A stretch of DNA of 64,000 bases from Vallitalea guaymasensis. GTDB taxonomy: Bacteria > Bacillota > Clostridia > Lachnospirales > Vallitaleaceae. The translations under genes and the position numbers were made by a program. Within the stretch, counting starts at the first letter, position 1; every line of letters starts with the position of its first letter. The notes beneath the pieces are model-generated. The model was not told where the DNA came from. It worked only from the letters and a program-made list of their open reading frames with translations, and made no database searches. The stretch spans positions 992,001-1,056,000 of the forward strand of contig NZ_CP058561.1 in assembly GCF_018141425.1 (NCBI RefSeq). The letters are read 5' to 3'. Below, one piece after another: positions 51,874 to 61,389 of this stretch.

Positions 51874-53025
51874 ATGTTTTTAAAAGATATTGCGCAAAGA
51901 ATTGTTAATTTAATGATGGAAGTTATTGATTACCGTAATATTAATATTATGGATTGTGATGGTTTTATTCTTGCTTCAGGTGAACCTAACAGAGTCTCCA
52001 CCTATCATAAAGGTGCCGATGATGTTATTAAGTCTGGAAAAAGTATTGAAATATATCCAGGTGATGTTGAAAAATTCCCTGGTGCTAAACAAGGTGTTAA
52101 TCTTCCCATCAATATTGAAGGAAAGGTTATCGGCGTTGTAGGAGTCTACGGACACCCTGATGAAGTTAGAATGGTTGCCAAGCTTGTTAAAAATTCTGTA
52201 GAGCTGGCTCTTGAACAATATCTTATATCTGAACAGGTCAACCTGGTTAAAGACCTGAACAATCAAATGATAAGAAAGTTAATATTTAATCCTATATCTG
52301 AAACAGAGGAAGAAATATTATGTTTATCAAAAGTATCACATGTGGATCTTAAGCTGCGAAGATGTGCTGTGGTAATAAAATTAGATAAATTTTCTAATGA
52401 TGAAGTTTATGAATCTGTCAATGCTATGGGAGAGATAGAAAAACTGTTAACAAGTAATAATTATATAACCAATAATGATTTTTTTGGTATCATTAATCAT
52501 TATTTTATAATTTTCAAAGATATTGCTGATGAAAAACGCTCTACATATATAGATAACATCTTACACACCCTTAAAGATAAACAACCATTTGATACTAGAA
52601 TAGGCTTAGGTAATTCTTATAACGACTTGTATGGATATAAAAAATCATTTAACGAAGCTGTTGAACTTATTTCCATAAGCAAAAACGTTCCTCTTGATAT
52701 TAACGATTTTGAAACGCAAGCCAAATACCTTCTCCATAAAATACAGACAGATGCATCTGAACCATTTATTAAGAAGTTGTATTTGTCAATACTGAATGAA
52801 AATAATAAAGTTCCAGAATGGTTTTATAAAACATTAGATTCATTATTTGAACATAATCTTAATTTGAACGAAACGGCGGAAGCTCTATTCGTTCACAAAA
52901 ATACCCTTGTTTATCGCTTAAAGAAGATTGAACAGATAACAGGATTGAATGTAAATAATTTTTATCATTCAGTACTTCTATATTGTTTATATTCCTATAT
53001 AAACAATATAGATAAATCGAATTAG
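51874..53025 (+). CDS. CdaR-type sugar diacid/glycerate regulator
   Basis: 383 residues. The N-terminal sugar-diacid recognition domain (IAQRIVNLMMEVIDYRNINI, then GVNLPINIEGKVIGVVGVYG) is followed by a middle domain and a C-terminal PucR-type HTH (NLNETAEALFVHKNTLVYRL, then KKIEQITGLN). CdaR activators control glucarate, galactarate and glycerate genes, in line with the permease and glycerate kinase downstream. It starts 18 nt after the MBL gene. Confidence 0.9.
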   Translation: MFLKDIAQRIVNLMMEVIDYRNINIMDCDGFILASGEPNRVSTYHKGADDVIKSGKSIEIYPGDVEKFPGAKQGVNLPINIEGKVIGVVGVYGHPDEVRMVAKLVKNSVELALEQYLISEQVNLVKDLNNQMIRKLIFNPISETEEEILCLSKVSHVDLKLRRCAVVIKLDKFSNDEVYESVNAMGEIEKLLTSNNYITNNDFFGIINHYFIIFKDIADEKRSTYIDNILHTLKDKQPFDTRIGLGNSYNDLYGYKKSFNEAVELISISKNVPLDINDFETQAKYLLHKIQTDASEPFIKKLYLSILNENNKVPEWFYKTLDSLFEHNLNLNETAEALFVHKNTLVYRLKKIEQITGLNVNNFYHSVLLYCLYSYINNIDKSN

Positions 53026-53085
53026 ATGATTGCTATAGAACCAGCAATTATTTAGTTCTATTAGGCTTATAAAAGTCAAGGACAT

Positions 53086-53129
53086 ATATTGAACTTAATA
53101 AAATGAATATTGATGTTTAAGTTCAATAT
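53086..53129. promoter_or_regulatory. Inverted repeat before the permease gene, likely operator
   Basis: ATATTGAACTTAA (53,086-53,098) and TTAAGTTCAATAT (53,117-53,129) form perfect 13-bp arms spaced 18 bp. No T-tract follows, so a regulator site (perhaps for the CdaR-type protein) or an mRNA hairpin is more likely than a terminator. It is 47 nt before the gntP-like start. Confidence 0.6.
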
Positions 53130-53176
53130 GTGTAGATAGTGGTATCTAATACTTAAAAATACTAGGAGGAAATATT

Positions 53177-54520
53177 ATGACAAGTGGCATAGGACTATTT
53201 ATTATCGTTATAATTGCAATTGTGGGTACAATCATTTTGATTTCGAGATTCAAAATGCATCCTTTTATAGTGTTACTGCTGGCAGCGTATTTTATAGGTA
53301 TATGTACAAAAATGCCTGCTGATTCTATAATATCAACAATTAAAAAAGGTTTCGGTAATATCCTAGGTAACATTGGTATTGTAATCATTGCTGGTACAAT
53401 AATTGGTACGATACTGGAAAAAACCGGAGCGGCTCTTACAATGGCTAACAGTATATTAAGGCTAGTTGGTAAAAAAAGAGCACCTCTTACAATGAGTTTA
53501 ACTGGATATGTTGCAAGTATCCCAGTATTCTGTGATTCTGGTTTCGTAATTTTATCCCCTATAAATAGAGCTCTAGCAGAAAAATCAAAAGTATCTTTAG
53601 CTGTTATGGCTACTGCACTTAGCTCAGGATTATATGCAACGCATTGTCTTGTTCCACCAACACCAGGTCCAATAGCAATGGCTGGTACATTATCAGCTAA
53701 CTTAGGTTTAGTTATTCTAATGGGTCTAGTTGTATCCATCCCTGTTATGCTTGCAGGTTACATATATGCAATTAAAGTTGGTCCAAAATTCCCTATCGAC
53801 CCTAATCCAGAAACAACAGTAGAAGAATTATTAGAAAAATATGGTAAACTTCCAAGTGCTTTTAAATCATTTGCACCTATCATTTTACCTATTATTCTTA
53901 TTGCTTTCAAATCAATAGCTGATTTCCCATCTGCACCATTTGGTGAAGGTATTGTTAAATCATTCTTTGATTTTATAGGTAATCCTGTTACTGCTTTGAT
54001 TCTAGGAATCTTCCTAGCTATGACTTTAATACCAAAGTCTGAAAAGCAAAATAGTTTTAAATGGATTGGAAAAGGTATCTATAATTCAGCATCAATCTTA
54101 GCGATTACAGGTGCTGGTGGTGCTCTTGGTGCTATCTTACAATCATTACCACTTGCTGATGCATTAAGCGATTCATTACTTAAATATAACATTGGATTAT
54201 TATTACCATTTATCATAGCCATGTTACTTAAAACAGCTATGGGAGCTTCCACAGTTGCTATGATCATAACTTCTGCAATGGTTGCACCACTTATGGCTAA
54301 TATGGGTATGACAAGTGAAATGGCAAAAGTACTTGTAGTTCTAGCGATCGGTGCTGGTTCAATGACAGTATCTCATGCCAACGATAGTTATTTCTGGGTT
54401 GTCTCCCAGTTCAGTGATATGGATACATCCACGGCTTATAAATGTCAAACGGGTGTTACCCTTGTCCAAGGTATTGTAGCGATTGTGATGATAATGATAC
54501 TTGGAGTAATATTCATCTAA
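53177..54520 (+). CDS. GntP-family permease (glycerate/gluconate uptake)
   Basis: 447 residues with about 12 hydrophobic segments. GntP-type segments include LLAAYFIGICTKMPADSI, PVFCDSGFVILSPINRALA, ATHCLVPPTPGPIAMAG and SHANDSYFWVVSQFSDMD. The P-T-P-G-P and C-D-S-G-F motifs are typical of gluconate:H+ symporters. With a glycerate kinase next door, D-glycerate or a sugar acid is the probable substrate. SD AGGAGGAAATATT. Confidence 0.92.
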   Translation: MTSGIGLFIIVIIAIVGTIILISRFKMHPFIVLLLAAYFIGICTKMPADSIISTIKKGFGNILGNIGIVIIAGTIIGTILEKTGAALTMANSILRLVGKKRAPLTMSLTGYVASIPVFCDSGFVILSPINRALAEKSKVSLAVMATALSSGLYATHCLVPPTPGPIAMAGTLSANLGLVILMGLVVSIPVMLAGYIYAIKVGPKFPIDPNPETTVEELLEKYGKLPSAFKSFAPIILPIILIAFKSIADFPSAPFGEGIVKSFFDFIGNPVTALILGIFLAMTLIPKSEKQNSFKWIGKGIYNSASILAITGAGGALGAILQSLPLADALSDSLLKYNIGLLLPFIIAMLLKTAMGASTVAMIITSAMVAPLMANMGMTSEMAKVLVVLAIGAGSMTVSHANDSYFWVVSQFSDMDTSTAYKCQTGVTLVQGIVAIVMIMILGVIFI

Positions 54521-54554
54521 CAAAGACTGACTAACATAGAAAAGAGTTGATTAC

Positions 54555-55682
54555 TTGAAGAAAATAGTTATTGCCTCAGATTCTTTCAAAGGTACTATGG
54601 ACTCTATTAATGTCTGTAATATAGTTGAAAAAGGTATTAAAAACATTAGACCAGAAATTAAAACCATAACGATACCTATAGCTGATGGAGGCGAAGGAAC
54701 TGTAGATGCTTTTTTAAATGCTATTGGCGGTATAAAAGTAACCAAAAAAGTTACAGGTCCACTTTTTGACAAAATTGAAGCAACTTACGGAATATTAGAT
54801 GATGGATCAGCAGTCATTGAAATGGCTCAAGCCTCAGGACTGCCTCTAGTAGAAGGAAGAGAAAATCCTCTGAAGACAACTACTTATGGTACAGGCGAGC
54901 TAATTCAGGATGCTCTAGAAAAAGGCTGTAGTAAAATAATCATCGGTATTGGGGGAAGCGCAACTAATGATGGCGGTGTCGGAATGGCTGCTGCATTAGG
55001 TGTAAGATTCCTACAAGAAGATAATAGTGAAATAGATCTAACTGGTGAAGGCTTAGGTTCTTTAGCTACTATTGATACAAGTAATCTAAATTCCAAAATA
55101 ACTGATTGTCAATTTATCGTAGCTTGTGATGTTGATAATCCATTATATGGCGCTAACGGAGCCGCTTATGTTTTCGCTCCACAAAAAGGTGCCAATGCAG
55201 AAATGGTAAAGATTCTTGATGAGAACCTTAAGCATTATGCTGGTATAGTTAATAGAGACTTAGGAATAAACTTGCAGAAATATAAGGGTTCAGGTGCCGC
55301 AGGAGGATTAGGCGCAGGTCTTGTTGCCTTTGTTGATGCCCAGTTGAAATCAGGTATCAATATATTACTTGATGCTGTAGATTTTGATGATCTTGTAGCT
55401 GATGCTGATTTAATTATAACAGGTGAAGGCAAGATTGATGGGCAAAGCTTACGAGGTAAAGTACCTGTAGGTATAGCTGATAGAGCTGTGAAATATCACA
55501 AGCCTGTTATTGCTATTGTAGGTGCTATTGGTGATGAGACTGATGCACTCTATGAAAGAGGAATCAGTTCTATATTCAGTATTAATCAAAGACCGGAAGC
55601 CTTTGAAGTTGCTAAGAATTATTCTGAAGAAAACTTATTAAAAACAACCGAATCCATTATTAGACTGGTATCGGTAGTATAA
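54555..55682 (+). CDS. Glycerate kinase
   Basis: 375 residues. MKKIVIASDSFKGTMDS, IADGGEGTVDAFL, EMAQASGLPLV, GIGGSATNDGGVGMAAALG, LITGEGKIDGQSLRGKVPVG are the signature blocks of the GarK/GlxK glycerate 2-kinase family. It phosphorylates glycerate with ATP and feeds 2-phosphoglycerate to glycolysis. TTG start; it follows the permease by 34 nt and is followed by a strong terminator. Confidence 0.93.
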   Translation: MKKIVIASDSFKGTMDSINVCNIVEKGIKNIRPEIKTITIPIADGGEGTVDAFLNAIGGIKVTKKVTGPLFDKIEATYGILDDGSAVIEMAQASGLPLVEGRENPLKTTTYGTGELIQDALEKGCSKIIIGIGGSATNDGGVGMAAALGVRFLQEDNSEIDLTGEGLGSLATIDTSNLNSKITDCQFIVACDVDNPLYGANGAAYVFAPQKGANAEMVKILDENLKHYAGIVNRDLGINLQKYKGSGAAGGLGAGLVAFVDAQLKSGINILLDAVDFDDLVADADLIITGEGKIDGQSLRGKVPVGIADRAVKYHKPVIAIVGAIGDETDALYERGISSIFSINQRPEAFEVAKNYSEENLLKTTESIIRLVSVV

Positions 55683-55687
55683 CCAAT

Positions 55688-55718
55688 TAAGGGACTGTTC
55701 TTTATGGACAGTCCCTTA
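55688..55718. terminator. Terminator after the glycerate operon
   Basis: TAAGGGACTGT (55,688-55,698) pairs perfectly with ACAGTCCCTTA (55,708-55,718), followed by TTATTTACT. It can serve the rightward operon and the convergent XRE gene. Confidence 0.85.
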
Positions 55719-55767
55719 TTATTTACTAAACTTACCTAGTTTAATTAATTCAATTGAACTAAGTATT

Positions 55768-56178
55768 CTATTGTTTATTATTTTTAATATTTTTTATTGA
55801 ATCCAATGCTAAGTCATTAGTATGCTTCAATGATTTTGATATGATCAATTTTGTTCTGTCAAGCATTGGTTTATTTCCAAAACGAAGTCCATCTAGATTT
55901 TCTACATTATTAATAAATCTATGAAGTTCTTTATCAACATCTACGAAATGACTCAGTTCTGATATAGGAGTTGGGTCATCTGTTAATCCCATCAGATAAT
56001 CCATTGATACATTAAAAAATTTTGCAAATTGCATTTTTGTATCATCGTCTGCTTGTCTAGCATTTCTTTCATATTGTGAAATGTTATTTTTAGTCTTTCC
56101 TACTATATCTCCTAATTCTTGCTGTTTCATTCCTTTCTGTTTCCTTAATAATCTTAATCTATTGCTAAAATTTGGCAT
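55768..56178 (-). CDS. XRE-family transcription regulator
   Basis: 136 residues. HTH at about 5-60 (RLRLLRKQKGMKQQELGDIV, then KTKNNISQYERNARQ) and a helical C-terminal region for dimer contact. ATG 56,178 has TGAGGTGATTAGA. TAACCAA and TTGGTTA words upstream (56,231-56,237; 56,273-56,279; 56,307-56,313) could be its operators. Confidence 0.82.
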   Translation of the reverse strand: MPNFSNRLRLLRKQKGMKQQELGDIVGKTKNNISQYERNARQADDDTKMQFAKFFNVSMDYLMGLTDDPTPISELSHFVDVDKELHRFINNVENLDGLRFGNKPMLDRTKLIISKSLKHTNDLALDSIKNIKNNKQ

Positions 56179-56265
56179 TCTAATCACCTCACATTTATTT
56201 TAGAATCCATTAATATCACTGTAAATAGCAATAACCAACAAGACAACTTAATGCAAAATTAGGTA

Positions 56266-56294
56266 TTGACAGTAACCAATATGTGTATTATAAT
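56266..56294 (+). promoter_or_regulatory. Consensus promoter with no gene behind it
   Basis: TTGACA (56,266-56,271), exactly 17 bp, TATAAT (56,289-56,294): a perfect sigma-A promoter on the + strand, surrounded by TAACCAA/TTGGTTA repeats. The next 600 bp on the + strand hold no convincing gene. Confidence 0.75.
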
Positions 56295-56908
56295 GTAGTT
56301 AACGATTTGGTTATTATTATTGACATCAAATCAATATAATATCCATTTCAGTTATTACTTATTTTCATTTATATATAATGTATTCTAATACCTCACTGTT
56401 TTGTTAATGTTTTACTAGTGTTAACAATTCAAAAATGCATAATTGGATTATGCAAATGCAATATAGTTTATTTTACTAAAGGGCAAGTAAGTAAGCTATA
56501 TTGCAATGAAAAATATTTAATATGTAGTACAATTTATTAATACTTGTAATATCGACATTGTATATTAAACACATAACAAAATACAATTTAATATACTTAA
56601 TATAATAATTGTCATTGTTAAGGGTATGATAGATAGGATTATTCTATATGTAGTCCTGTTCTGCCATTTTATGCTCAATTTGATAGCTGTTTATTTTTAA
56701 CTCCCCTTCCCCTTACATGATTAATTATATATACATACTCCCCTTATCCTAACTAGATTAGAATCTTCAACACATATGTCTATTATGCGAACGATCCTTA
56801 AAAGGGTGAAATATCTAGAATTTGGAGTATATTAGATATTTCACCCTTATTATATCACATTTTATTTTACTTTTATTAACTTTACACTATATTACTCAAT
56901 TGTTAACG
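56295..56908. other. Gene-free region with a stem-loop; possible non-coding RNA
   Basis: No protein gene is seen between the promoter and the next gene. TGCAATATAGTTTA near 56,458 pairs with TAAGCTATATTGCA near 56,497, giving a stem of about 13 bp within an otherwise A/T-rich tract. The region ends with the 16-bp hairpin at 56,802-56,848. An RNA transcribed from 56,300 is possible. Confidence 0.35.
56802..56848. terminator. Strong hairpin, likely bidirectional terminator
   Basis: AAGGGTGAAATATCTA (56,802-56,817) pairs perfectly with 56,833-56,848; A/T-rich tracts lie on both sides. It is 61 bp past the stop of the leftward XRE-TPR gene and at the far end of the possible rightward RNA. Confidence 0.75.
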
Positions 56909-58000
56909 CTATTTATTTAACTTTTCTATTTCATTAAATATCTTCTTAAATTCTTCCTCCTCTCTTATGGAATCAAAACTTGATTGTTTTAGTAGTACCA
57001 ATATATTTTCATATATATTAATTCTTATTGGATACTCACTTTGTTTTAATTCATCAAAACACCATAATTTCTTTAACCCTTCAATGTTAGTGAAGTCATG
57101 ATTTTTATAAGAATCTATCATGTGTTTTAACATTTCTATAGCTTTTTTATTATTACCAATATTTATGAATAATTGAGCTAACTGCAGATATTCATTTAAC
57201 AGAAAAACTGTTTCCCCATCATATTGGAATAGATTTTTTATATTTATGCTCAGATTATAATATTTTTCAGCTACATCATAATCTTGTTCATTATTACAAT
57301 AGGTATTTCCCAAACTCAAACAGATATTAGATATATCATTAATACTCTTGAACAATTTACTTTGGAGTAATGTTCTAGCTTCTTGATATCTTTGTTGCTT
57401 TATATAAATACTTGCCATAATATCATCAGGATCACATTGACTTATATTAATCTTATTAAGTGTACTAATAGCCTCCTCTTCTCTATCCAATGTTGCGTAT
57501 AGACTACCTAAAGCAAATAATGAAACTTCTACCAGCTTAGTATCATTACAATTTGAAATCACTTCTTCATATAATTCTACAGCCTCATTTAACATTTGTG
57601 TGCATTTTTCTTCATTTTCAGTTTTCCAAGAATAAATAGTATATAAAAACGCTATCCTACTCATCAGAAAATAACTTGACGGATATTTGTTCAAATACTC
57701 TTTTGTCCTCTTAATGGCTATACTCATATCCGAGTTATTAAAAAGCTCTTCGCATTCTTCATATATCTCCTTCACCTTCTCATCACTTAAATCCTTATCA
57801 AAGTTAAGTAATGTATCAATAGTAACATTGAAAAATTTTGCTAATATAGGCAATAATGTTATATCTGGATATGAATTTCCACTTTCCCATTTTGATATGG
57901 CAGCAGTTGATACTCCAATTATTTTTGCAAGTTGTTGCTGAGTTATGCCCTTGTCTTTTCTTAATCTATATATTATTTGTCCAATCTGTAATTTTTTCAT
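56909..58000 (-). CDS. XRE regulator with C-terminal TPR repeats
   Basis: 363 residues. HTH at about 5-62 (IGQIIYRLRKDKGITQQQLA, then VSTAAISKWESGNSYPD), followed by some seven helical TPR-like repeats (for example EEEAISTLNKINISQ; DVAEKYYNLSINIKNL; NKKAIEMLKHMIDSY). The build is like RRNPP/Rgg-type sensors that bind small peptides, but no peptide gene is evident beside it. SD AAGGAGTG. Confidence 0.85.
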   Translation of the reverse strand: MKKLQIGQIIYRLRKDKGITQQQLAKIIGVSTAAISKWESGNSYPDITLLPILAKFFNVTIDTLLNFDKDLSDEKVKEIYEECEELFNNSDMSIAIKRTKEYLNKYPSSYFLMSRIAFLYTIYSWKTENEEKCTQMLNEAVELYEEVISNCNDTKLVEVSLFALGSLYATLDREEEAISTLNKINISQCDPDDIMASIYIKQQRYQEARTLLQSKLFKSINDISNICLSLGNTYCNNEQDYDVAEKYYNLSINIKNLFQYDGETVFLLNEYLQLAQLFINIGNNKKAIEMLKHMIDSYKNHDFTNIEGLKKLWCFDELKQSEYPIRINIYENILVLLKQSSFDSIREEEEFKKIFNEIEKLNK

Positions 58001-58251
58001 AATATTACACTCCTTAATTTTATAACCAATAAATAAATCTGGATAATTACCATCTTAAAACATTTATTAAATAGAATATTCTTCTTCTAGTATACAGCGT
58101 AATAACCCATATACCAATAGAGATATAGTTAATTATAGTCAGTAAAATATAACTGTTGGTTAATTTTTATATGGAATAATTACTAAACAACTAAACAAAT
58201 TCCTTCAGTAAAGCTAATACGTTTTTCATATTCTTCTCTAACTTTTTATAC

Positions 58252-58285
58252 AAAAAAACAGAGAATAGTATTATCCTATTCCCTG
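58252..58285 (-). terminator. Terminator of the sugar operon
   Basis: On the - strand CAGGGAATAG (58,285-58,276) pairs with CTATTCTCTG (58,268-58,259), one mismatch or wobble, then TTTTTTT. It lies 38 bp after the FGGY kinase stop. The rest of 58,001-58,322 is A/T-rich without a gene. Confidence 0.85.
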
Positions 58286-58322
58286 CTTCATCTTAGTATA
58301 TAATTATATTTTCTTATACTAT

Positions 58323-59831
58323 TTACGACCAAAATGAATCTACTAATAATTCACTTAGTCTTATATATTCTTCATAACAACTCTTATATATTTTAACACT
58401 CTCTTTATTAGGTTGATAAGTCTTTTGGATAGTTACAGTCTTATCTATAGCTTCTTGAAAGTCCTTATATATACCTACACCAACTCCAGCAAGAATTGCA
58501 GCTCCTAGAGTAGTCGCATGGTCTGAATAAGGTACCTGAATAGTACGGTTAGTTACATCTGCTTTGATTTGAGTCCATACACTGCTATTGGCACTTCCAC
58601 CTACACTTGATAAAGTACCAACCTCAACTCCTGCTTCTTTAGCAGTCTCCAAGTTATGGTTAAGAGCATATGCAACGCCCTCCATTGTACTTCTGATCAT
58701 ATGTGCTCTTGTTTTATCAAAAGACAATCCATAATAAACACCTTTTGCCTTACTATTCCACAGAGGAGATCTTTCCCCTTTCATATAAGGTAAAAAGATT
58801 ATATCATCACTACCTGGTGGTATTCTCTCAGCTTCTTCACTCATTATAACAAATGGATTACTCCCTCTCTTATCAGCTTCTTCCTGCTCTACATGTCCAA
58901 ATTCTCTATTAAACCAATTAAGAGTTCCTCCTCCACCTGTTGTACCACCTTGCAACAACCACATATCAGGTAAAACATGATATCCAAGAATCAATTTCTC
59001 ATGTATCACAGGCTTACCTAACGCAATACTCATTCCACCTGCTTGACCACCCTGTTCTTGAGTCTCTCCTTCATTAATTACACCAGCACCTAAAGTACAA
59101 CAAGCAGCATCTAGACCACCAGCTACAACAGGTGTACCCTCTTTCAACCCCGTTGCCTTAGCTACCTTCTCTGTAACACTACCAACAATATCATGACTAT
59201 GCATCAACGGTGCCATCAAATCTATAGATAACCCTAACTTATCAGCTATCTCAAAATCCCACTCACCTTTGTTTATATCAAAAAAATGGAATCCATAACA
59301 CTGAGAATAATCTTGTGAAATTTTATCAGTAAGCTTATATACTATATAAGCATTGCTCTGCAAAAATTTATAAGTCCTATTGAATACCTCAGGCATATTA
59401 TCTTTTAACCATAACATCTTAGGAGTTATATAAGCTGAATCAACAGGATTACCACTGATGCTAATCAACTTTTCTTCACCAACTGCATCCTTCATCCATT
59501 TCGCCTGCTCTTCAGCCCTTCTATCCAACCATATCATAGCCCTACTCAGCACATTACCTGACCTATCAATAGGAATACAAGCCCATGATGTCCCATCAAT
59601 ACCAATACCTTTTATATCTTTCGGATTAATATTATCTCTACTTAACATCTGGGAAATTCCCTCAGTAATTACTTGCCACCAATCCTCCGGATCTTGCTCC
59701 ACAAAACCTTTACTAGGATAATAAGTCTCATAACTCATAGTAATACTAGAAACTACTTTACCCATTACATCAAAAATAGTCATCTTACAACCCGATGTAC
59801 CTTGGTCAATAGCTAATAGCAACTCTCCCAT
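58323..59831 (-). CDS. FGGY-family carbohydrate kinase
   Basis: 502 residues. N-terminal LAIDQGTSGCKMTIFD (phosphate-binding), EQDPEDWWQVI, GIGIDGTSWACIPID; C-terminal GGSANSSVWTQIKADVTNR and ATTLGAAILAGVGVG. Close to xylulokinase-type kinases; the exact sugar (a pentulose or 6-deoxyketose) cannot be told. The RbsD/FucU mutarotase gene overlaps its start by 1 nt, suggesting that the two act on the same sugar. Last gene of the leftward operon. Confidence 0.9.
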   Translation of the reverse strand: MGELLLAIDQGTSGCKMTIFDVMGKVVSSITMSYETYYPSKGFVEQDPEDWWQVITEGISQMLSRDNINPKDIKGIGIDGTSWACIPIDRSGNVLSRAMIWLDRRAEEQAKWMKDAVGEEKLISISGNPVDSAYITPKMLWLKDNMPEVFNRTYKFLQSNAYIVYKLTDKISQDYSQCYGFHFFDINKGEWDFEIADKLGLSIDLMAPLMHSHDIVGSVTEKVAKATGLKEGTPVVAGGLDAACCTLGAGVINEGETQEQGGQAGGMSIALGKPVIHEKLILGYHVLPDMWLLQGGTTGGGGTLNWFNREFGHVEQEEADKRGSNPFVIMSEEAERIPPGSDDIIFLPYMKGERSPLWNSKAKGVYYGLSFDKTRAHMIRSTMEGVAYALNHNLETAKEAGVEVGTLSSVGGSANSSVWTQIKADVTNRTIQVPYSDHATTLGAAILAGVGVGIYKDFQEAIDKTVTIQKTYQPNKESVKIYKSCYEEYIRLSELLVDSFWS

Positions 59832-60256
59832 TAAACAACAACACCTTTTTTAAGAATGATATTTGCATATAACGAAGTCTCCCCAGTAGCTACAACCGCA
59901 TATGCCTTCTTAGCTCTCTCATAAAATGCAAATCTTTCTTCATAACAGATTTTTTTGTCTCCCTCTTTTTCCTTGATTATAGCCTTATATGTATCCCATA
60001 TCTCAGGAACATAAGTATCTCCCTTTACAACTTCCATCAATCCAACAGGTTCATCAGTATACACATCCAAAGGCATCAATTCTAAAACAGCCTCTAAAAC
60101 TTCAGGTACACCATGTCCATCTAATCTAACTAATCTCTGAGCCATAGAAGCCGCAGGAAAGTTACCATCAGATATAACTATCTCATCCCCATGCCCCATC
60201 TCCATCAATATTTTCAACAACTCTGGTGATAAAATACTTGGAATCTTCTTCAACAT
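59831..60256 (-). CDS. RbsD/FucU-type sugar mutarotase
   Basis: 141 residues. MLKKIPSILSPELLKILMEM, GHGDEIVISDGNFPAAS and the C-terminal YANIILKKG are signature parts of the RbsD/FucU family; the long loop with R-L-D-G-H-G is nearer FucU (fucose mutarotase) than RbsD. It interconverts sugar anomers before phosphorylation by the next enzyme. ATG 60,256 has AGGAGATGATTAGT. Confidence 0.9.
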   Translation of the reverse strand: MLKKIPSILSPELLKILMEMGHGDEIVISDGNFPAASMAQRLVRLDGHGVPEVLEAVLELMPLDVYTDEPVGLMEVVKGDTYVPEIWDTYKAIIKEKEGDKKICYEERFAFYERAKKAYAVVATGETSLYANIILKKGVVV

Positions 60257-60350
60257 ACTAATCATCTCCTATAATTTTTATATATATTATTTTATTACTT
60301 ACTACACAATTTAACTGTAATCTTTTTATCTACCTAACATTAATATCACG

Positions 60351-60433
60351 GGCAAAAGGGTAAATTGTAATAATCACGCAGACCGATCGCTTCTCAGAGT
60401 AAGGCAAGTGATTATTACAATTTACCCTGCCCC
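60351..60433. repeat. Long perfect palindrome within the sugar operon
   Basis: GGGTAAATTGTAATAATCAC (60,358-60,377) pairs perfectly with 60,408-60,427, and outer GGGCA/TGCCC pairs extend it. The 30-bp centre is GC-richer. It lies between the PfkB and fucU-like genes and may stabilise or end mRNA there, or be a dispersed element like that at 49,097-49,206. Confidence 0.7.
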
Positions 60434-60447
60434 CTCCTACCATAATA

Positions 60448-61380
60448 TCAACCTATCACAGCTACCTCTACCTGACTAAAATACAAATCCACCAATTCTT
60501 TCTCTACATAACCAGTCTGAGCAAATTGAGTATTAGCAGTTCCACAAGCCATACCCATCCTAATCATATCTATCTGACTCATTTCTCTTTCTAACCCAAT
60601 AGCACACCCAGCTATAAAAGAATCTCCAGAACCAACTGTATTTATAACCCTAGCAGGTGGAATAGTAAACCTGTATATACCTTCATCAAGTCCCGCAATA
60701 CATCCATCTTTTCCTAGACTGATTACAGGTACCTCAACACCCATTTTCTTAAAATGCTCAATAGCCTTTACAAGTCCTTCCAATGTACTAACATCACCAT
60801 TATAAACCTGCTTAATCTCATCAGTATTAGGTTTTACCATATAAGGTATAGCTTTTATACCCTCTATGAATGCTTTTGAACTTGTATCTAAAATAACTTT
60901 TTTATCATGCTTCTTAGCAATATCAATCAATACTTTGTAAAAATCATTAGATATTCCCTTTGGTAAACTCCCAGAAATAGTAACCACTTTTACATCATTC
61001 AACATATTTTCATATGCCTTGATAAATTTATCAACTTCATATTCTGATACAACTGGTCCTGCTTCCAATATCTCAGTACTAATCTGATTAACAGTATCAG
61101 ATACGTTAACACATATTCTTGTTTCTCCACTTACCTTAATAAATCTACTTTCAATCCCCAGCTCTTTAACTTTATTATTAATAAAATCTCCATTAGAACC
61201 ACCTAATAAACCTGTTGCAGCAACTTTTTCACCCATTGTTTTTGCAACCTTAGCTACATTAAGCCCTTTACCACCTGCAGAGGCAACCGTCTTGATAGGA
61301 CGATGTACCTCTCCAAGTTTATAATTATCTATTATATAGACTTTATCAATAGCTGGATTCATAGTAATTGTAAGAATCAT
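60448..61380 (-). CDS. PfkB-family hexose-phosphate kinase (1-PFK / tagatose-6-P kinase type)
   Basis: 310 residues. MILTITMNPAIDKVY, ASAGGKGLNVAKVAKTMG, VVTISGSLPKGI, LDTSSKAFIEGI and the catalytic NTVGSGDSFIAG are typical of the FruK/LacC subfamily. Between a galactitol-1-phosphate dehydrogenase-like enzyme, a class II aldolase and this kinase the likely route is tagatose-6-P to tagatose-1,6-bisphosphate, though fructose-1-P is also possible. Confidence 0.9.
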   Translation of the reverse strand: MILTITMNPAIDKVYIIDNYKLGEVHRPIKTVASAGGKGLNVAKVAKTMGEKVAATGLLGGSNGDFINNKVKELGIESRFIKVSGETRICVNVSDTVNQISTEILEAGPVVSEYEVDKFIKAYENMLNDVKVVTISGSLPKGISNDFYKVLIDIAKKHDKKVILDTSSKAFIEGIKAIPYMVKPNTDEIKQVYNGDVSTLEGLVKAIEHFKKMGVEVPVISLGKDGCIAGLDEGIYRFTIPPARVINTVGSGDSFIAGCAIGLEREMSQIDMIRMGMACGTANTQFAQTGYVEKELVDLYFSQVEVAVIG

Positions 61381-61389
61381 TATACACCT

